64,000 bases of DNA, taken from Seriola aureovittata (taxonomy: Eukaryota > Chordata > Actinopteri > Carangiformes > Carangidae). The stretch lies in the NCBI RefSeq assembly GCF_021018895.1, contig NC_079375.1:4679560-4743559 (forward strand), written 5' to 3'. Of the stretch, positions 34,312 through 45,980 are shown piece after piece. The notes under the pieces were generated by a model. The model ran no database searches and was not told the origin of the DNA. It worked only from the letters and a program-made list of their open reading frames with translations. How positions within the stretch are numbered: position 1 is the stretch's first letter; the number at the start of each line of letters is the position of its first letter. Made by a program: the position numbers and the translations under genes.

Positions 34312-37300
34312 TCCATGTACAGTCTTTCTGCCTCCATCAGTGCTCCAAACAGCTAACAGTGAGGCAGTGAAAAAGCAACTTAATGGTTAATGGCAACGCT
34401 TTTATCTGATGTTCTCATCCAGAACAACTGCTGAGCGGGGAGGAGGGTCTGTGTGTGCTGGTGAAGGACACTGTGTCAGGACAGATGGCTGATAAAGACA
34501 AATCTCAGAACTTCCAGCTCCAGAACAGCTTCTAGTGTTGCATTTTCCAAAAATACCAAGAATGTTACAAAGATCAGTTCTTTGTACAGTGATTTTAAGG
34601 CTCAGTACTGTGGAAAACATTTTAAAGGGAAATATAAAATGTGACTAAATAGTGCAAGGATATAAGAGTTTAATATTCAAAAATAAGAACAATACAGAAG
34701 ACTTGAAGAAACGGACAAGTAAAGGTACTGATGCTTAGCTTGATAGCTAAAAAGACACAAAGTGTAAGGATAGTTTTGGTCCTGTTGGAAGCCAGGTCTT
34801 TGGTTATCAACAGAGGCTAGCAGTCCCCCCCTGCATTCAGTGCTTGTGCTAAGCTAGGCTAAACACCTCACAGTGCAACAGATCACAGGTTAAAAAAAAG
34901 TGATAAGTGAGTGCAGAATCATAAGAACTGCAGCTGTACTGCATGATAAAATCAAGCTTTCAACATCCCATCATGCTCTCTGACATGTATAGAAATGCTG
35001 AGTGGGTCCAGTTCACCATGAGTTTGGATCAAGATGGAAATAGGAAAATATCTGCATGACTTTAAAGAGGGTTGATTGTTGATTATTGGTGAATACACAT
35101 ACACAAACATTTTATACCAAGAAAATGGTATAGGCCCAAATGTTTGACCACTAAAGTAATGGGGGTCCAGTGGTATTTTCCCATTGCCTATCCTATCTAT
35201 TATGTGGATCCACTTATCCATTAGTGTGAAGGGTCACTCCAAGTCAATACAGAAACCATTTCACACTATAATAAATCAGTCATGAATGAGTCATGACGCT
35301 ATGAATTCCATCTGACCTGCACCAGTGATATCTTTATAGAGGCATTTATTCTGTATGCATACTTCCATTTCGTACTTTTTGTCATATTGAGTGAAGCGGA
35401 GTGTAGATACTATGTCAACAGATCAGTCACATGTTTCTGTCCTGATGCTCAAATTCTTGCTTTCCAAAATTATGTATCTTTCATTGATCCGTATCACATA
35501 TCATCACTCAACTCCCTCAGAAGCTGATTTCAGATTGGAAACTTGTTCATTACTGCAAAAATGGCCTTCTCCACATCTGTTTTACAGCTGAGCTCGGCCC
35601 TCTGCAGCCACTGAGCTCACTCTTTAATAGTTTTGTCACTGGAAAATTCATAAATTAATATCTTTGCAGCAGAGATCAAGTCTGTTCTGTTTAGCATTGA
35701 GCAGCCAGGCTGGTTAGCTGAATCCCTCAGAGGTGAAATGTCTCTGGAAATACGGTCCATGTCAAACCTGAGCCTTGGAATTCTGGGAAACGCATTTAGC
35801 GCTACTCCCACAGTAACAGAGTGAATTTTATAGTATTAGAGTCCATCCCAGCAGTCAGTCACCAACTCCCCTCTGCGCATGGGAAACCGTAATTTCCCCT
35901 GTAATTACATTAAGCACAGAATCTCCCAGAATATTAGCTCAAATGGAGAGGAATGTGCAGCACTCTCGCCTGGCCACCCCGGGATTGTCTATACTTCTGA
36001 ATGCTGTGTTTGTTTTCAATTGTGTTTTCTCTAAACCAAAACACTGGAGCCTCTCAAGGAAAAAGAGGAATGGCCACAGCGGGCTGTGGGATCTCTGCTG
36101 CTGCAGATACAGATGTTTATTCGATCACCCAAATACAGATATAAGGTTTCATGGAAGGGAGAGGGAGGGGGACATGTCGCCAGCAGCGAGGTGAACGGCA
36201 CAGCAGAGCTGTTTATGAACTACAAGCTTTTTAAAAAGTTTTATTCTAGAATGAGACATCCAGTTCATTTACTCCGACATGAAGGGGTTCCTTACCTATG
36301 TTAGTAATGTTAAAGGTTAAAGTTATGAGCCTCTTTTAGACTTGCTGCTTGTCATCTTTTCCAATCACATGAGTTTTTTAAATATTGACAGCTAAATTTT
36401 ATTTATATAACATGCTGGAATAAAAACACATGCACCTGCAGTGATTTAATGGTCAAGAGTAATTGACCATTGTACTCGGAAAATATCATATTTTCCAAAA
36501 AGGGATTGGATGAATGTGTTGAATTTAATTTAATTTGATCTAAGACACTGTACAGTCTGACATGGCTCACTGTAATGAACAGCAGTAATTAGGATTTAGA
36601 CATAGATCAGCATAAAGAAAAATAATCCTCAAATAAAAATGTAAACAATTCCTCTAGCTGATCCAGTAGCACTGACATACTTGTGTTCTGCAAGCAGTAA
36701 CACTTTGGCCTAACACATGTTAATACCAGCACAAGTAGTCACATGTTAATACCAAATGGGCTGTGTAAATGGGCCGTCTGTGTCTATGTACACCCACGCA
36801 TTTTTGCTTTAAAACCTGCCAATTTTCTATGAACATCTTTCATTGGGTTTAATTGGTCCTACCTACCCATTAAAGGAGACTACTAGACTGTGAAAACCAT
36901 TGAGCCTGCACACACGCCAAGAATATTTGAAATGTTTGTGCATGTTATTCTACTGCATTATGAATCAGAAAAGAAAATTAGCTTCTGTTTGGACATTGCT
37001 GATTCTGTCAGTTTGGACACACCATTTTAATAAGGTGAAACATGGGGATTCATTATTAGATAAACAGTGGAGCCTTATTACAGCCCCAAAAATTACTTTA
37101 ATAAATGCTGTGAAAACAAGTGAAACCTGAGAGACACGGTTCGTCTGACAAGAATACATCAGATTAAGTAGAGAAGAATGTGAGAGTGCAGATGTAATTC
37201 AGGGCCAGTGTTATGAAAATACTGAGTTAACAACTGTGCTATCAGCTACTGATGGATTTAGTTTCATTACATTACATAACTGCTGTTCCTTCTTTTGCAA

Positions 37301-37909
37301 AGTGGTTAAATGAAGGATAACCAGATTTAGTCCCAAATACACTGGACACCCATGCAAACTTCACTCTACATTTTTACGTAATTTCTGGTGATTAAAGGAT
37401 AGTACACTGTGTTGCTTTGGAAATGCATGCTCTGTGGCACGCAGACACAATCGTCTGTCTGCGACTTAATCCATATTTGCACAGAGAGTGTTTTTCACAA
37501 GTCACTCCCATATAATTACACTGCTAAGTGTTTGAGAGGGAGACAGGGGAGGAGATCTGGGTGGTCTCCTCTGACTTCCTCACTCCCTCCAGCACATCGA
37601 CCGGAGACCTGTGATTCACCACCATTAGCATTCCACCACACCAAACTACCCGAGATGTGAGTGAGGAGCAGCCACAATGTCTCCATGTCTGACCCCCAAT
37701 TTCACTGTTGGATTGAAACAAGGCCATCAGTTGCTGTTTTTACTGTTTAACTTTGAGCAGATTGGATTGTTTACTTTTTAGTACAATGTTTAATATATTT
37801 TGCCCAAGTTGGATCTTCCTCCACAGGTGTCCTAAACACAACTTTCTAGGTTCAAATCCAGAAAAGAATTTTATCTCAAACTATCCTCTGCTCTCTGAAA
37901 ACTTTTTCT
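34312..37909. other. non-coding stretch, no gene seen
   Basis: Contains a dispersed-repeat-like segment near 34735-34880 (TGTGCTAAGCTAGGCTAA). A short direct repeat of ACATGTTAATACCA near 36715-36750 resembles the MITE in the array flanks. No exon or RNA gene recognised. Confidence 0.5.
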
Positions 37910-38225
37910 CTCTTACTTTACTTAAAGTTTTGCTAGTGCTACATAGCCAGCATAAGCGTTGACAGCTGTTTACTTACCAGTCTTGCCAAGAGCTTCACCC
38001 ATCATTGCGTTTACAAGTTGCCTATAATACGCCCTCTGAGCAGCACTAGGTTTTCAGAGCAGACTGGAGGCTACAGTGACTCAGTATCAGAAAGTGAAAA
38101 GATGGGCCAACCAGGGTTGGGCTAGCTGGCTAACATGCTAACTTCAGTAGAAAAAAAGAAGTGACAGAAATAGAAGCAAAATAAGAGCGTTCCTCACCTC
38201 AGAGACAAATCTATAGACATCCATT
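37910..38225. repeat. partial copy of the TTAA-flanked MITE family
   Basis: Begins TTTTGCTAGTGCTACATAGC. Contains GTGACTCAGTATCAGAAAGT, GCTAACATGCTAACTTCAGT and TAGAAGCAAAA, which match the reverse complement of about 20640-20760. The arrangement differs from 20495-21054, so it is a rearranged or partial relative. Confidence 0.5.
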
Positions 38226-39039
38226 AGACATTGTTTAGACAGATTTTGGTGAAATCCGGCTTAATGAATATGACAAATTGTTGGGATTTGCATGACTTAC
38301 ATGTCAAACAGTGGCGATTGCTCTAAGACTGCAAGGGAAGCTCAGCTTCCCCTAAAATGTCAACAAAATAAGTGGTCAAATATGAACTGTTGTGTGTACA
38401 TTTCATTGACTAAATATGCGCTAGAACACGTTCATCTTTTGTTCAGAATCAGCTACTTATTACAGGTAACCGCCACGACTTCCTCCTCATTCATCCCTGC
38501 AGCGCCACAGCGCTTTACACAGTGTAGATGCCGAGCGTCTACTGACTTCAATGGGGAAGCAGAGAGTGGGTTGTTCCACTGCAGCGAAACTAGACGGTCG
38601 TTGGATAAATGCTGGGCTTTGTCCCGCCCATCGGACGCTCAGCGTCTCTCGGGGTCTATGGGACAGTGGGCTGGCCCGGACGCTCGGCCTCTGCATGATG
38701 ATTGGATGATCTGTCTGAAGCTGAGTCCCTTTTTGATTGACAGCGAAATGAGCGAATCAGCGATCTTGAAGTATAAGCATCCACCGGAGCACTTTTCAAG
38801 TTTTTCATTCCGTTGTTCGGAGTTGATCTGGAGACGTTACTGATCCTCAGCGACTTTGTCTTTGTTAAAAACAACTAGCGTTGTGTTTGGCGACTCTCTT
38901 CTGTCACTTTGGCTAAATATGCATAAAGAATTTGTACAGATGTTCATGTTTACAACTTTATGATTACACAATATATATTTTTGCTGTCATCTTTAACAAT
39001 AAAGTTTTTTTTTCGGCAGTACACGAACATATTTATATA

Positions 39040-39132
39040 CCTTCGATAGCTCAGTTGGTAGAGCGGAGGACTGTAGGAGAGTAGAGTGATGCTGACATCC
39101 TTAGGTCGCTGGTTCAACTCCGGCTCGAAGGA
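39040..39132 (+). tRNA. tRNA-Tyr(GTA) with 20-nt intron, inside hAT element
   Basis: First of three genes carried by the transposon. Consensus mature sequence. The intron is GAGAGTAGAG-type with GTGATGC, a variant of the 28074/30137 class. TTTT terminator at 39139-39142. The 5' flank contains the unit's AACAATAAAG, GGCAGTACA and TTTATATA motifs, the last ending 2 nt before the gene. Confidence 0.96.
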
Positions 39133-39262
39133 GGAGGCTTTTATAGGTGTTACACAGAATAACTGTCCAATAGAAAGGCTGAAATTTCTGTGTCTGGACA
39201 CGATTTCTAGCATCTTTAACAATAAAGATGTTTTTTTGGCAGTACACAAACGGATTTATATG

Positions 39263-39350
39263 CCTTCGATAGCTCAGTTGGTAGAGCGGAGGACTGTAGG
39301 AGAGCAGTGCTGACATCCTTAGGTCGCTGGTTCAACTCCGGCTCGAAGGA
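39263..39350 (+). tRNA. tRNA-Tyr(GTA) with 15-nt intron, inside hAT element
   Basis: Second cargo gene, 223 bp after the first. The intron is 15 nt (GAGAGCAGTGCTGAC), one 5-nt unit shorter than its neighbours, the only short intron among plus-strand copies. Mature sequence consensus. TTTT terminator at 39357-39360. Confidence 0.96.
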
Positions 39351-39480
39351 AGAGGCTTTTATAGGTGTTACAGAGAATAACTGTCCAGTAGAAAGGCTGA
39401 AATTTCTGTTTCTGTACATGATTTCTCGCATCTTTAACAATAACGTTTCTTTTTCGGCAGTATACAAACAGATTTATATA

Positions 39481-39573
39481 CCTTCGATAGCTCAGTTGGT
39501 AGAGCGGAGGACTGTAGGAGAGCAGAGCAGTGCTGACATCCTTAGGTCGCTGGTTCAACTCCGGCTCGAAGGA
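39481..39573 (+). tRNA. tRNA-Tyr(GTA) with 20-nt intron, inside hAT element
   Basis: Third cargo gene, 218 bp after the second. Consensus mature sequence, common intron type. TTTT terminator at 39580-39583. About 30 nt beyond it the tRNA unit ends at GAGAATTAGGGT and hAT sequence resumes (GAATTTACAT). Confidence 0.96.
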
Positions 39574-39710
39574 GGAGCCTTTTGTAGGCGTAGCAGTTAC
39601 AGAGAATTAGGGTGACGAATTTACATTTAAATAAACGGACGCATTTTATGATGTAGGCCGAAAATGAGCTTCCGCTCCTTATAAGACCAGCAGCCGCCAC
39701 TGATGTCAAA

Positions 39711-40948
39711 CTATGTCCATCTAGGTAAAAGAGGGCTAAATTTGGTTTAGGTTAAGTAATGAACTAACTTAAGTTCATCTATGTCTTTAAACCTGCAAAT
39801 CCTCACTGGGAGAAGTGTTCAGTCCTTTTGGTGCTTTATTTTACAAGATTACACCATATAAAGTTTGGGATATGTTTATGATGGATGGGGAAGTGGAAGT
39901 GTCCCTGCTTCACCCACCAAATTAGAGTACAGGTGATGAGAATATAATGTCAGCTTCTTCCTGCTGCACAGACAGATATCCAGCACTGGTAAACTGAAAG
40001 AGGTTACAGCACAAATTCCCAGCAGAGACACAGATATCCAACTGCTCGCCAACAGGTGCTCACTGTTAAATAACAACATGACAAAACATTTACTGCCTTG
40101 TCAATCAGAAGATATGCCAAATAAATACTTCTATGCACGGTAGTTCTGCATGCCAGGTCACTGTCAGGACGATTATTTCCTTGGTGAGTTTGTCAAGTAA
40201 GTGAGGCCAAGTCCAGTCACACAAAATTAATGTTAGCTTCATGCAGATCTTTCTACCTCAGCTCCTGTTTCCTGTTGTGGCATTTATCTGTCATCCATGA
40301 TTATTTATAGCTTGCTGCTTGGACTGCGTCCTTGGACTCTTTTATTGCATGTCCAGTGAATGATCTGGGATTCAGGTTCTGTGTCACTCATTATTAAGTT
40401 GCTCTGGAAAAAGAACATCAGTTTAATTCCTAACATGTAATGCAAAATGTAGGCACGGCTACCTAGCTAGCTGTCTGCCCAGATGCTTTAGCCTGGAGCC
40501 ATATTGACTCCTGCCTGACTACCGGTCAGCATGGCCGCAGGCACTATTTACGCCGGCTCATGCCTGAGCCTACACAGAGACGTCAGTCTACAAAGTCAGG
40601 CTCACTTCTGATTGGATGAAACGACGGCCAAAAACCTAGAGAAGGCCCCCCAGGGACCCACAAGGCCATGTTGTGGTACCTCACTCTTGCTCTCACTAAC
40701 CCTTTCTGTTGCTCTTTCTGAATACTGATTTCATATTGATTGATGCAAATCCACAGCTGCAGCCCGAGATGACTGTGACAGTTTGGTTTTATTCTGTTAG
40801 AAAACAATGTAGGGTTTTGTGCATCCATATTCAAATTACTAAATGGAAAAATTTATGAAACAGACAGTGAAGCACAGAAAATGACCCATCTAATTTAAAT
40901 GCATTGTTGCAATGTAAGGTGGTTGGTTACCAGGGAGTGCATCAGTTT
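39711..40948. other. non-coding stretch, no gene seen
   Basis: No repeat family or exon confidently recognised. A moderately GC-rich segment around 40500-40640 gives open frames without domains. Confidence 0.5.
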
Positions 40949-41110
40949 AGGCTACATCCACAGTAATATGGAGACCCCTAAAACACCTGGGTAGCATTGT
41001 AGTCTGGACCGGCAGACCTTTGCAAACGATGACGCAGACACTCACATCGTCTCCCGAACGTCAACGTGGTGCATGTCACAGCTGGTGTGATCCCATTACA
41101 AGATGAACTG
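40949..41110 (+). mobile_element. left part of a GGCTACGTCCACA-type MITE
   Basis: Starts AGGCTACATCCACAGTAATA and continues with GTAGTCTGGACCGGCAGACC and GATGACGCAGACACTCACAT, parallel to the 7166-7881 element (AGTCTGGATGGGC, GATGACACAGACAC). The copy breaks off before the tRNA-Tyr unit at 41147 and its right end is missing. Confidence 0.55.
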
Positions 41111-41146
41111 TAATTTCATTTGTTGGACACACATTCAAAAGCCTCC

Positions 41147-41239
41147 TCCTTCGAGCCGGAGTCGAACCAGCGACCTAAGGATTTCAGCACTATTTTGCTC
41201 TCCTACAGTCCTCCGCTCTACCAACTGAGCTATCGAAGG
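41147..41239 (-). tRNA. tRNA-Tyr(GTA) with 20-nt intron, canonical B box
   Basis: Member of the older group. The B box is GGTTCGACTCC, with G where array copies have A. The intron is divergent (ends AGTGCTGAA; contains AAAATAG). All stems pair. TTTT terminator at 41137-41140. The 5' flank (41240-41600) is a strongly diverged version of the unit flank, consistent with greater age. Confidence 0.95.
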
Positions 41240-41629
41240 ATCAGCACTAGAGGATTTATATATATATTTTTTTTTTCTATTTTACATTTTATTTTTAAAG
41301 GTTAAGACACTAACAATATCATCAACAGTAAAAGTGGAAGAGTAAACACGATTTAAAAAACTCATACAACAGAAATCTATTTAACTTAAGTTGTGCCAAA
41401 CAAAGGTAAAATATACATACAATGCTGTGAATTAAAACATTTGTAGCTGCAGTTTCCTGCTCTGCAAATTCTTTTTGCCTCATATTAGCCAATATCATCA
41501 ACCTGCAGATGTACTGGTCAGGATCCAGTTTCAGTTGAGGACAATGTTCACATGTGTAATTGCAACAACTTCACTGGCACTATGGAAATGCTCTGTCACA
41601 ATAAAGGTTAGAGTGCATGTTTGTGTGTC

Positions 41630-41637
<8 letters not shown>

Positions 41638-41678
<41 letters not shown>
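41638..41678. repeat. (GT)n microsatellite
   Basis: Dinucleotide run of about 40 bp leading into TGTGTCTGTGTTGG and the GTGGGGACT dispersed repeat. Confidence 0.9.
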
Positions 41679-41681
<3 letters not shown>

Positions 41682-41689
41682 TGTGTGTC

Positions 41690-41815
41690 TGTGTTGGTAT
41701 TACGCTGTTGTGGGGACTGTTTGCACATTCACATTATGGGGACTTGTCTTCCTTATGGAGAAAAAAAGAAAGTCCCCTCATTATAAGGTTTAGATTAAAG
41801 TTAAGATGTATATGC
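41690..41815 (+). repeat. GTGGGGACT dispersed repeat beside a tRNA-Tyr gene
   Basis: TATTACGCTGTTGTGGGGAC, CATTATGGGGACTTGTCTTC and CATTATAAGGTTTAGATTAA follow the same order as the repeat at 32860-33115. In both places the repeat ends a few tens of bases from the 3' side of a minus-strand tRNA-Tyr gene with a 15-nt intron, suggesting shared ancestry of the composite. Confidence 0.6.
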
Positions 41816-41852
41816 ACGACAACCTCTTTAACAGCTACCCACAAAAAGTTCC

Positions 41853-41940
41853 TCCTTCGAGCCGGAATTGAACCAGCGACCTAAGGATGTCAGCATTGTA
41901 CTCCTACAGTCCTCCGCTCTACCAACTGAGCTATCGAAGG
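41853..41940 (-). tRNA. tRNA-Tyr(GTA) with 15-nt intron
   Basis: Older-group member. The B box is GGTTCAATTCC, with a T-loop C-to-T change relative to the array copies. The intron is 15 nt with its own variant (GAGTACAATGC). Acceptor, D arm and anticodon arm are intact. Five-T terminator at 41843-41847. The 5' flank (41941-42230) is recognisable unit sequence, diverged. Confidence 0.94.
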
Positions 41941-42300
41941 AACACAAGGGGGCAAGGCAGCAATAGCCTGAACAATAAACCTTATTGTTAAAGATGACAG
42001 TAACAATATATATCATGTAACAGTAAAATTGGAAGCACAAAACATCTCTACAAATTTTTATACGTATTTGGCCAAATACATGATCAAGCTTGATAGCTGT
42101 GAGTAGCTGTCAGCTCATACCAGGCAATATCATCAACCTGCAGAGGACAAGCCAGGCTAATGTTTCGGTTGCGGACATTATTTACATGGTAATTGTTGAA
42201 GTCACTGGCACTGTGGAAATGTTCTGTATGAGGGATGAATGAGTTTATTTTAATTATTGGACAGTTATTCTCCGTAAGAGCTCCACCTACAAAACACTCT

Positions 42301-42388
42301 TCCTTCGAGCCGGAGTCGAACCAGCGACCTAAGGATTTCAGCAATGCTCTCCTACAGTCCTCCGCTCTACCAACTGAGCTATCGAAGG
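42301..42388 (-). tRNA. tRNA-Tyr(GTA) with 15-nt intron, canonical B box
   Basis: Older-group member sharing GGTTCGACTCC with the 41147 gene. The intron is 15 nt (GAGAGCATTGCTGAA). The mature tRNA is otherwise consensus. TTTT at 42291-42294, 6 nt past the end. This is the right-hand edge of minus-strand tRNA-Tyr sequence; the flank beyond (TTGGCAGAGCAC) is unrelated to the array unit. Confidence 0.95.
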
Positions 42389-44759
42389 TGTTGGCAGAGC
42401 ACATTTCTGTGTACACTACACATCAATAATCACGCTGTGCAGCGAGATGCCGCACTTGCTTCAACTGCTGCCTAGATTAAGTCAGGCAGAACAGTTTGAT
42501 TGTGGGGTTTTCCTTTTTTAAAATGAGCTGAGAAAGGTAGATTATATATTTATATACAAATTCATCTCTTGGATATACAGGTCTTTCTCACATGAAACCT
42601 ACCTGACTGCTTGTTTCTATGGTGAATATGTATTGTGTGTATGTGTTGAATGTTTCCAGCATTTTGTGTTATCCATGCCACAAAATGCCACTCAGGTCAC
42701 TCAGGTCATACACATGCATGCATAACATATGATCATTTAAATGAAAATACGTCAGATACGTCAGATTGAATTTTGTGTGTGAATGTATGAATGTTTGTGT
42801 TTAAATGTATGTGTGTGTTTGAAGTTATATGATTTATTTACTGAGCAATTTATTCACTAAAAACAAACCTTTAAATAAATGGGAACTATCAGGGGAAACT
42901 GAATTTTAAGAGATTAAAATCAACTTGCAAAACTTCAACTTCACGAACAACAGAGTTTTTGCCTGTCCGTCCTGTCTCTCCTGTTAAACATGACAAAAAA
43001 AGCTGATATTTTTAGGATACTTAAGCGGAGAGTGATTATCTCATGCTGCTTATATGTCATTAAAATGTACACTTCTGTTAAAGCAGAAAATACAGGCTTG
43101 TTCTGCCGTTGTATATTCATGTCCTTTGCCCTGTGTTGCAACATGCTTATGCAAAGCCACCGTGTCTTGACTTGACTTGACTTACCCTCTGAATGAATCG
43201 TGGCCCAGCTGTTGACTAATAGTCCACATTCACCACTAAAAAAACACCATGTCACCACTCCTTGTGTCCGGAGTGTGGGTGGTGGGAGCAGGGAGGGGCT
43301 GGCCTAGTAAATAGGTTGGTGTGGTTGAGGGGGGAGGGCAAATAGGAGTTGTAGCATTGTATTGTTTGACTGACAGTGAGACAGCGAGGGGGAACGGGTG
43401 GTCCCGGCCCAGAGACAATGACTGAGAACACGCTGCCTCTCTGCTAAGCCCCCCTGTTTTGTGGTAGGGTGGGAAACCCCTTACAAATAGCCATCACAAG
43501 CATGATTCATGCCTTTATTGTGACTAGGGAATCTGCTTGGTGGAAATGTGGCACAGTCTCCGATGTCATAGTGTTGTGCACGGTCAGAAGCACTATGTGA
43601 TTAGCTCAGGAGAATGTGGAAGCGTCTGGCTATTTGTGCTGCAGATGTAAGGAAAAAAAAATCCCCTTTTACAAAATAAGTTAAACACTGTAATCTGCAG
43701 AAGTTTGGTAGTATCAAACAAAAATCTGATAATGGGGTAAAGAAAATGTATAGGTAAGATTTGTTTAATCAAAATGATTCTGGTGCTACAAAATACTGTC
43801 TGACACTGTGCTTAAAATTATTATTATTATATATCCTTTATTTGTGGTGGTATGTTTGTTTTTATTTTAGATTCTATCATCCTAAACTAAATGTTCTATG
43901 AATTGCACTTTTTACTGTGTAGGTGAGATTTGAGGATATTTTTAATGCAGGTCATCAACTTATTAATTTCAAAAGTTTAAATTAGGGGAAATAGGTGTAA
44001 GTAGGATGCATAGTCAAGAGTGTGCTGATATTTTTTTTCCCACATTTACTGGCTATAATGAAATGTGTGTGCACGCCCTGCAGAGCAAATAGCCGACAAA
44101 AATTAAATGTTGTAAATGTAAATAAAAGTAAGTGTTGAGTATATCCAACTGCTCAGTATAAGATTGTTAGCTTTATTGTAAATTTTCCAATAAACATATA
44201 TTTATCAATTATTTTGTTAACATCCCTTAACTGATGTGGCGATGCAAAAATAACTATTGAAGCTTCAAATTTCACTGTTGGGAAAAAGTTAGAATATAGT
44301 GCCGGATAAAGGATATTCCATAAAATAAGGCAAATAATCCTCATTAAACATATTATTATTACAAAAGAGCACAGATGAGAGAATACAGAAAATTCATTCA
44401 TTCATAGTTTTTTTTTTTTTTTTTTAAAATACATGTTTAAAGTTTTTGTGCAAAAACTGTTGGTTTATAAAATGGTATATAAAATATATTTCCATTTGCT
44501 TTACATTCTTTAACTGAGTTTAAAACTGTTTTTATTCAAATGGTCAGTGTGGGACTGTTAGCTTTGTCGTAAGGGCTCCAATCAACAAACTGTTCATCCC
44601 TTTATTTTAACTTCACTTAACTGGGCTAACAATGCAAAACTCTCTTTAGCAGGAACATACCTCCTGAGGTTGAGGCTGTTTATTCAGAGGCTTAGGACTG
44701 TATTCAGTGAGGAGCTGTGAGGAGGGGGGGGGGGGGTGGGGGGGCACGTCAGAGTATCT
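42389..44759. other. non-coding stretch, no gene seen
   Basis: AT-rich with a T19 run near 44408 and a G-rich tract at 44723-44744. No exon or RNA gene recognised. Confidence 0.5.
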
Positions 44760-45080
44760 GCTTACATTCGGCCCAATTAACAATACAATGGTGCAGGGAT
44801 TTGCAAAGAATCAAGTAGGCCTATTTGTCAGCATAAATCTGTTAATTATTTGTGTAAATTAGTTCCCAAACAATAATTATCACCTACAATTAGGTAAGAG
44901 GAAGAAGAGAAGGAACTGTCATTAATTGTGTTTAAAATGCTGATAACACCAATTAGCCACTACATTCGTCCCTGCCGCTGCCACCCAAAGAGCGCTCTCC
45001 CCGTTGCGGAGATGAAACTCATTTACGCCCCCACCCTCCTCCAATGCACAGCGTTCCCAGTCATACTGGTTCAGCTGGTC
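44760..45080. other. candidate conserved non-coding block with homeodomain-type sites
   Basis: Dense in TAATT/ATTA motifs: CCCAATTAACAATACAATGG, CTGTTAATTATTTGTG, ACAATAATTATCACC, ACAATTAGG, CATTAATTGTG, CCAATTAGCC. The block then changes to a GC-richer segment. The uniform texture and lack of decayed repeats resemble developmental enhancers. No frame reads as an exon. Function is inference. Confidence 0.3.
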
Positions 45081-45879
45081 AGCCATTCAGCTCCAGCTCA
45101 CATGAACACACAGAGCTGTAATGTAATCTGGCATGAGGTCATGAAATTTGAAGGCAAATCGTTCCCAGCATGGAAAATGATACAGTGGGACTGGCACCGA
45201 TAGTGACCCTGTGAGAAAACAGAAAACACTGATGACCACAGAGAGTGCAGATGAAGTAACATTTGGAAGGTCAGTGTGTGTTCTTAAGTAGCCAAATAAC
45301 CTGCTGAAGCATCCTAGATGGTGAACTTTCATCTGCTAAGTCAGTGAACGTTGCTCAGATAAGACCGAAGAAAAGGACGGAAACGCACACAGAGAGATCT
45401 CAGCAGCAACAGGTGTGGATTCAAATACAAACTTGAGGACTTGCTGCCTGCTCAAAGCATCACCTGTGATTAAGTACAAACAAACTTTACACACCTTGGC
45501 AGCAGATTAGAGCATGCAGACTCTCCCTGATTTCACCATGCTCTGAATGGGAGTGCCAGTAAAGTGCCCAAAGTGTAACAGAATGTGAAACAGGCTGAGC
45601 ACACAAGGTTTCAGCACAAACCACAAAACTTTTTAAAGAGCAAATAACGCACTCTTCCATTCCACAAATTAAAAGTTGAATCCATGAGCAATAAAAAAAA
45701 AAAAAAAAAACATTGCAGAATTTAAGTGCATAACAGCTGATAGCAAAGACAACAAGGTCAGTAGCACTTCTTTCATTATCTATATTGCATTCACCACTGG
45801 TAGTCAGGGCTGGTAAGACCACACCACAGACCAACCGCAGAGTTTTCAAACTAAACCAGGTTCAGCAGCCTTTCCAAAA
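45081..45879. other. non-coding stretch, no gene seen
   Basis: A18 run near 45693. No recognisable gene. Confidence 0.5.
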
Positions 45880-45980
45880 GTCTCTGTTTTAGAGGCGCCA
45901 AAAAACTTTGGAGTAGTGCGGACACCAGGAGTAAACGTAGCAAAAGTCATTGGTTTTAAATCTAAGTGTGGACGTAGCCT
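45880..45980 (-). mobile_element. terminal fragment of the GGCTACGTCCACA-type MITE
   Basis: Ends CTAAGTGTGGACGTAGCCT, nearly identical to the right end of the 7166-7881 element, and is preceded by GGTTTTAAAT as there. The partner terminus is not visible nearby, so the copy is truncated or too decayed to trace. Confidence 0.5.

Larger units (their letters stand above)
38301..39710 (+). mobile_element. hAT-type element carrying three tRNA-Tyr genes
   Basis: The body is 38309-39702 (1394 bp), flanked by a perfect 8-bp direct repeat ATGTCAAA at 38301-38308 and 39703-39710. Ends are CAGTGGCGATTGCT and (reverse complement) CAGTGGCGGCTGCT, with AAGCTCA shared about 30 nt in. The hAT part matches 28632-29301 in inverse over its whole length. 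It is interrupted between about 38909 and 39613 by a ~705-bp segment of tRNA-unit sequence with three complete tRNA-Tyr genes. Subtracting the insert leaves ~690 bp, the size expected for the sibling before its 20-nt deletion. No transposase; it would need one in trans. Confidence 0.85.
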
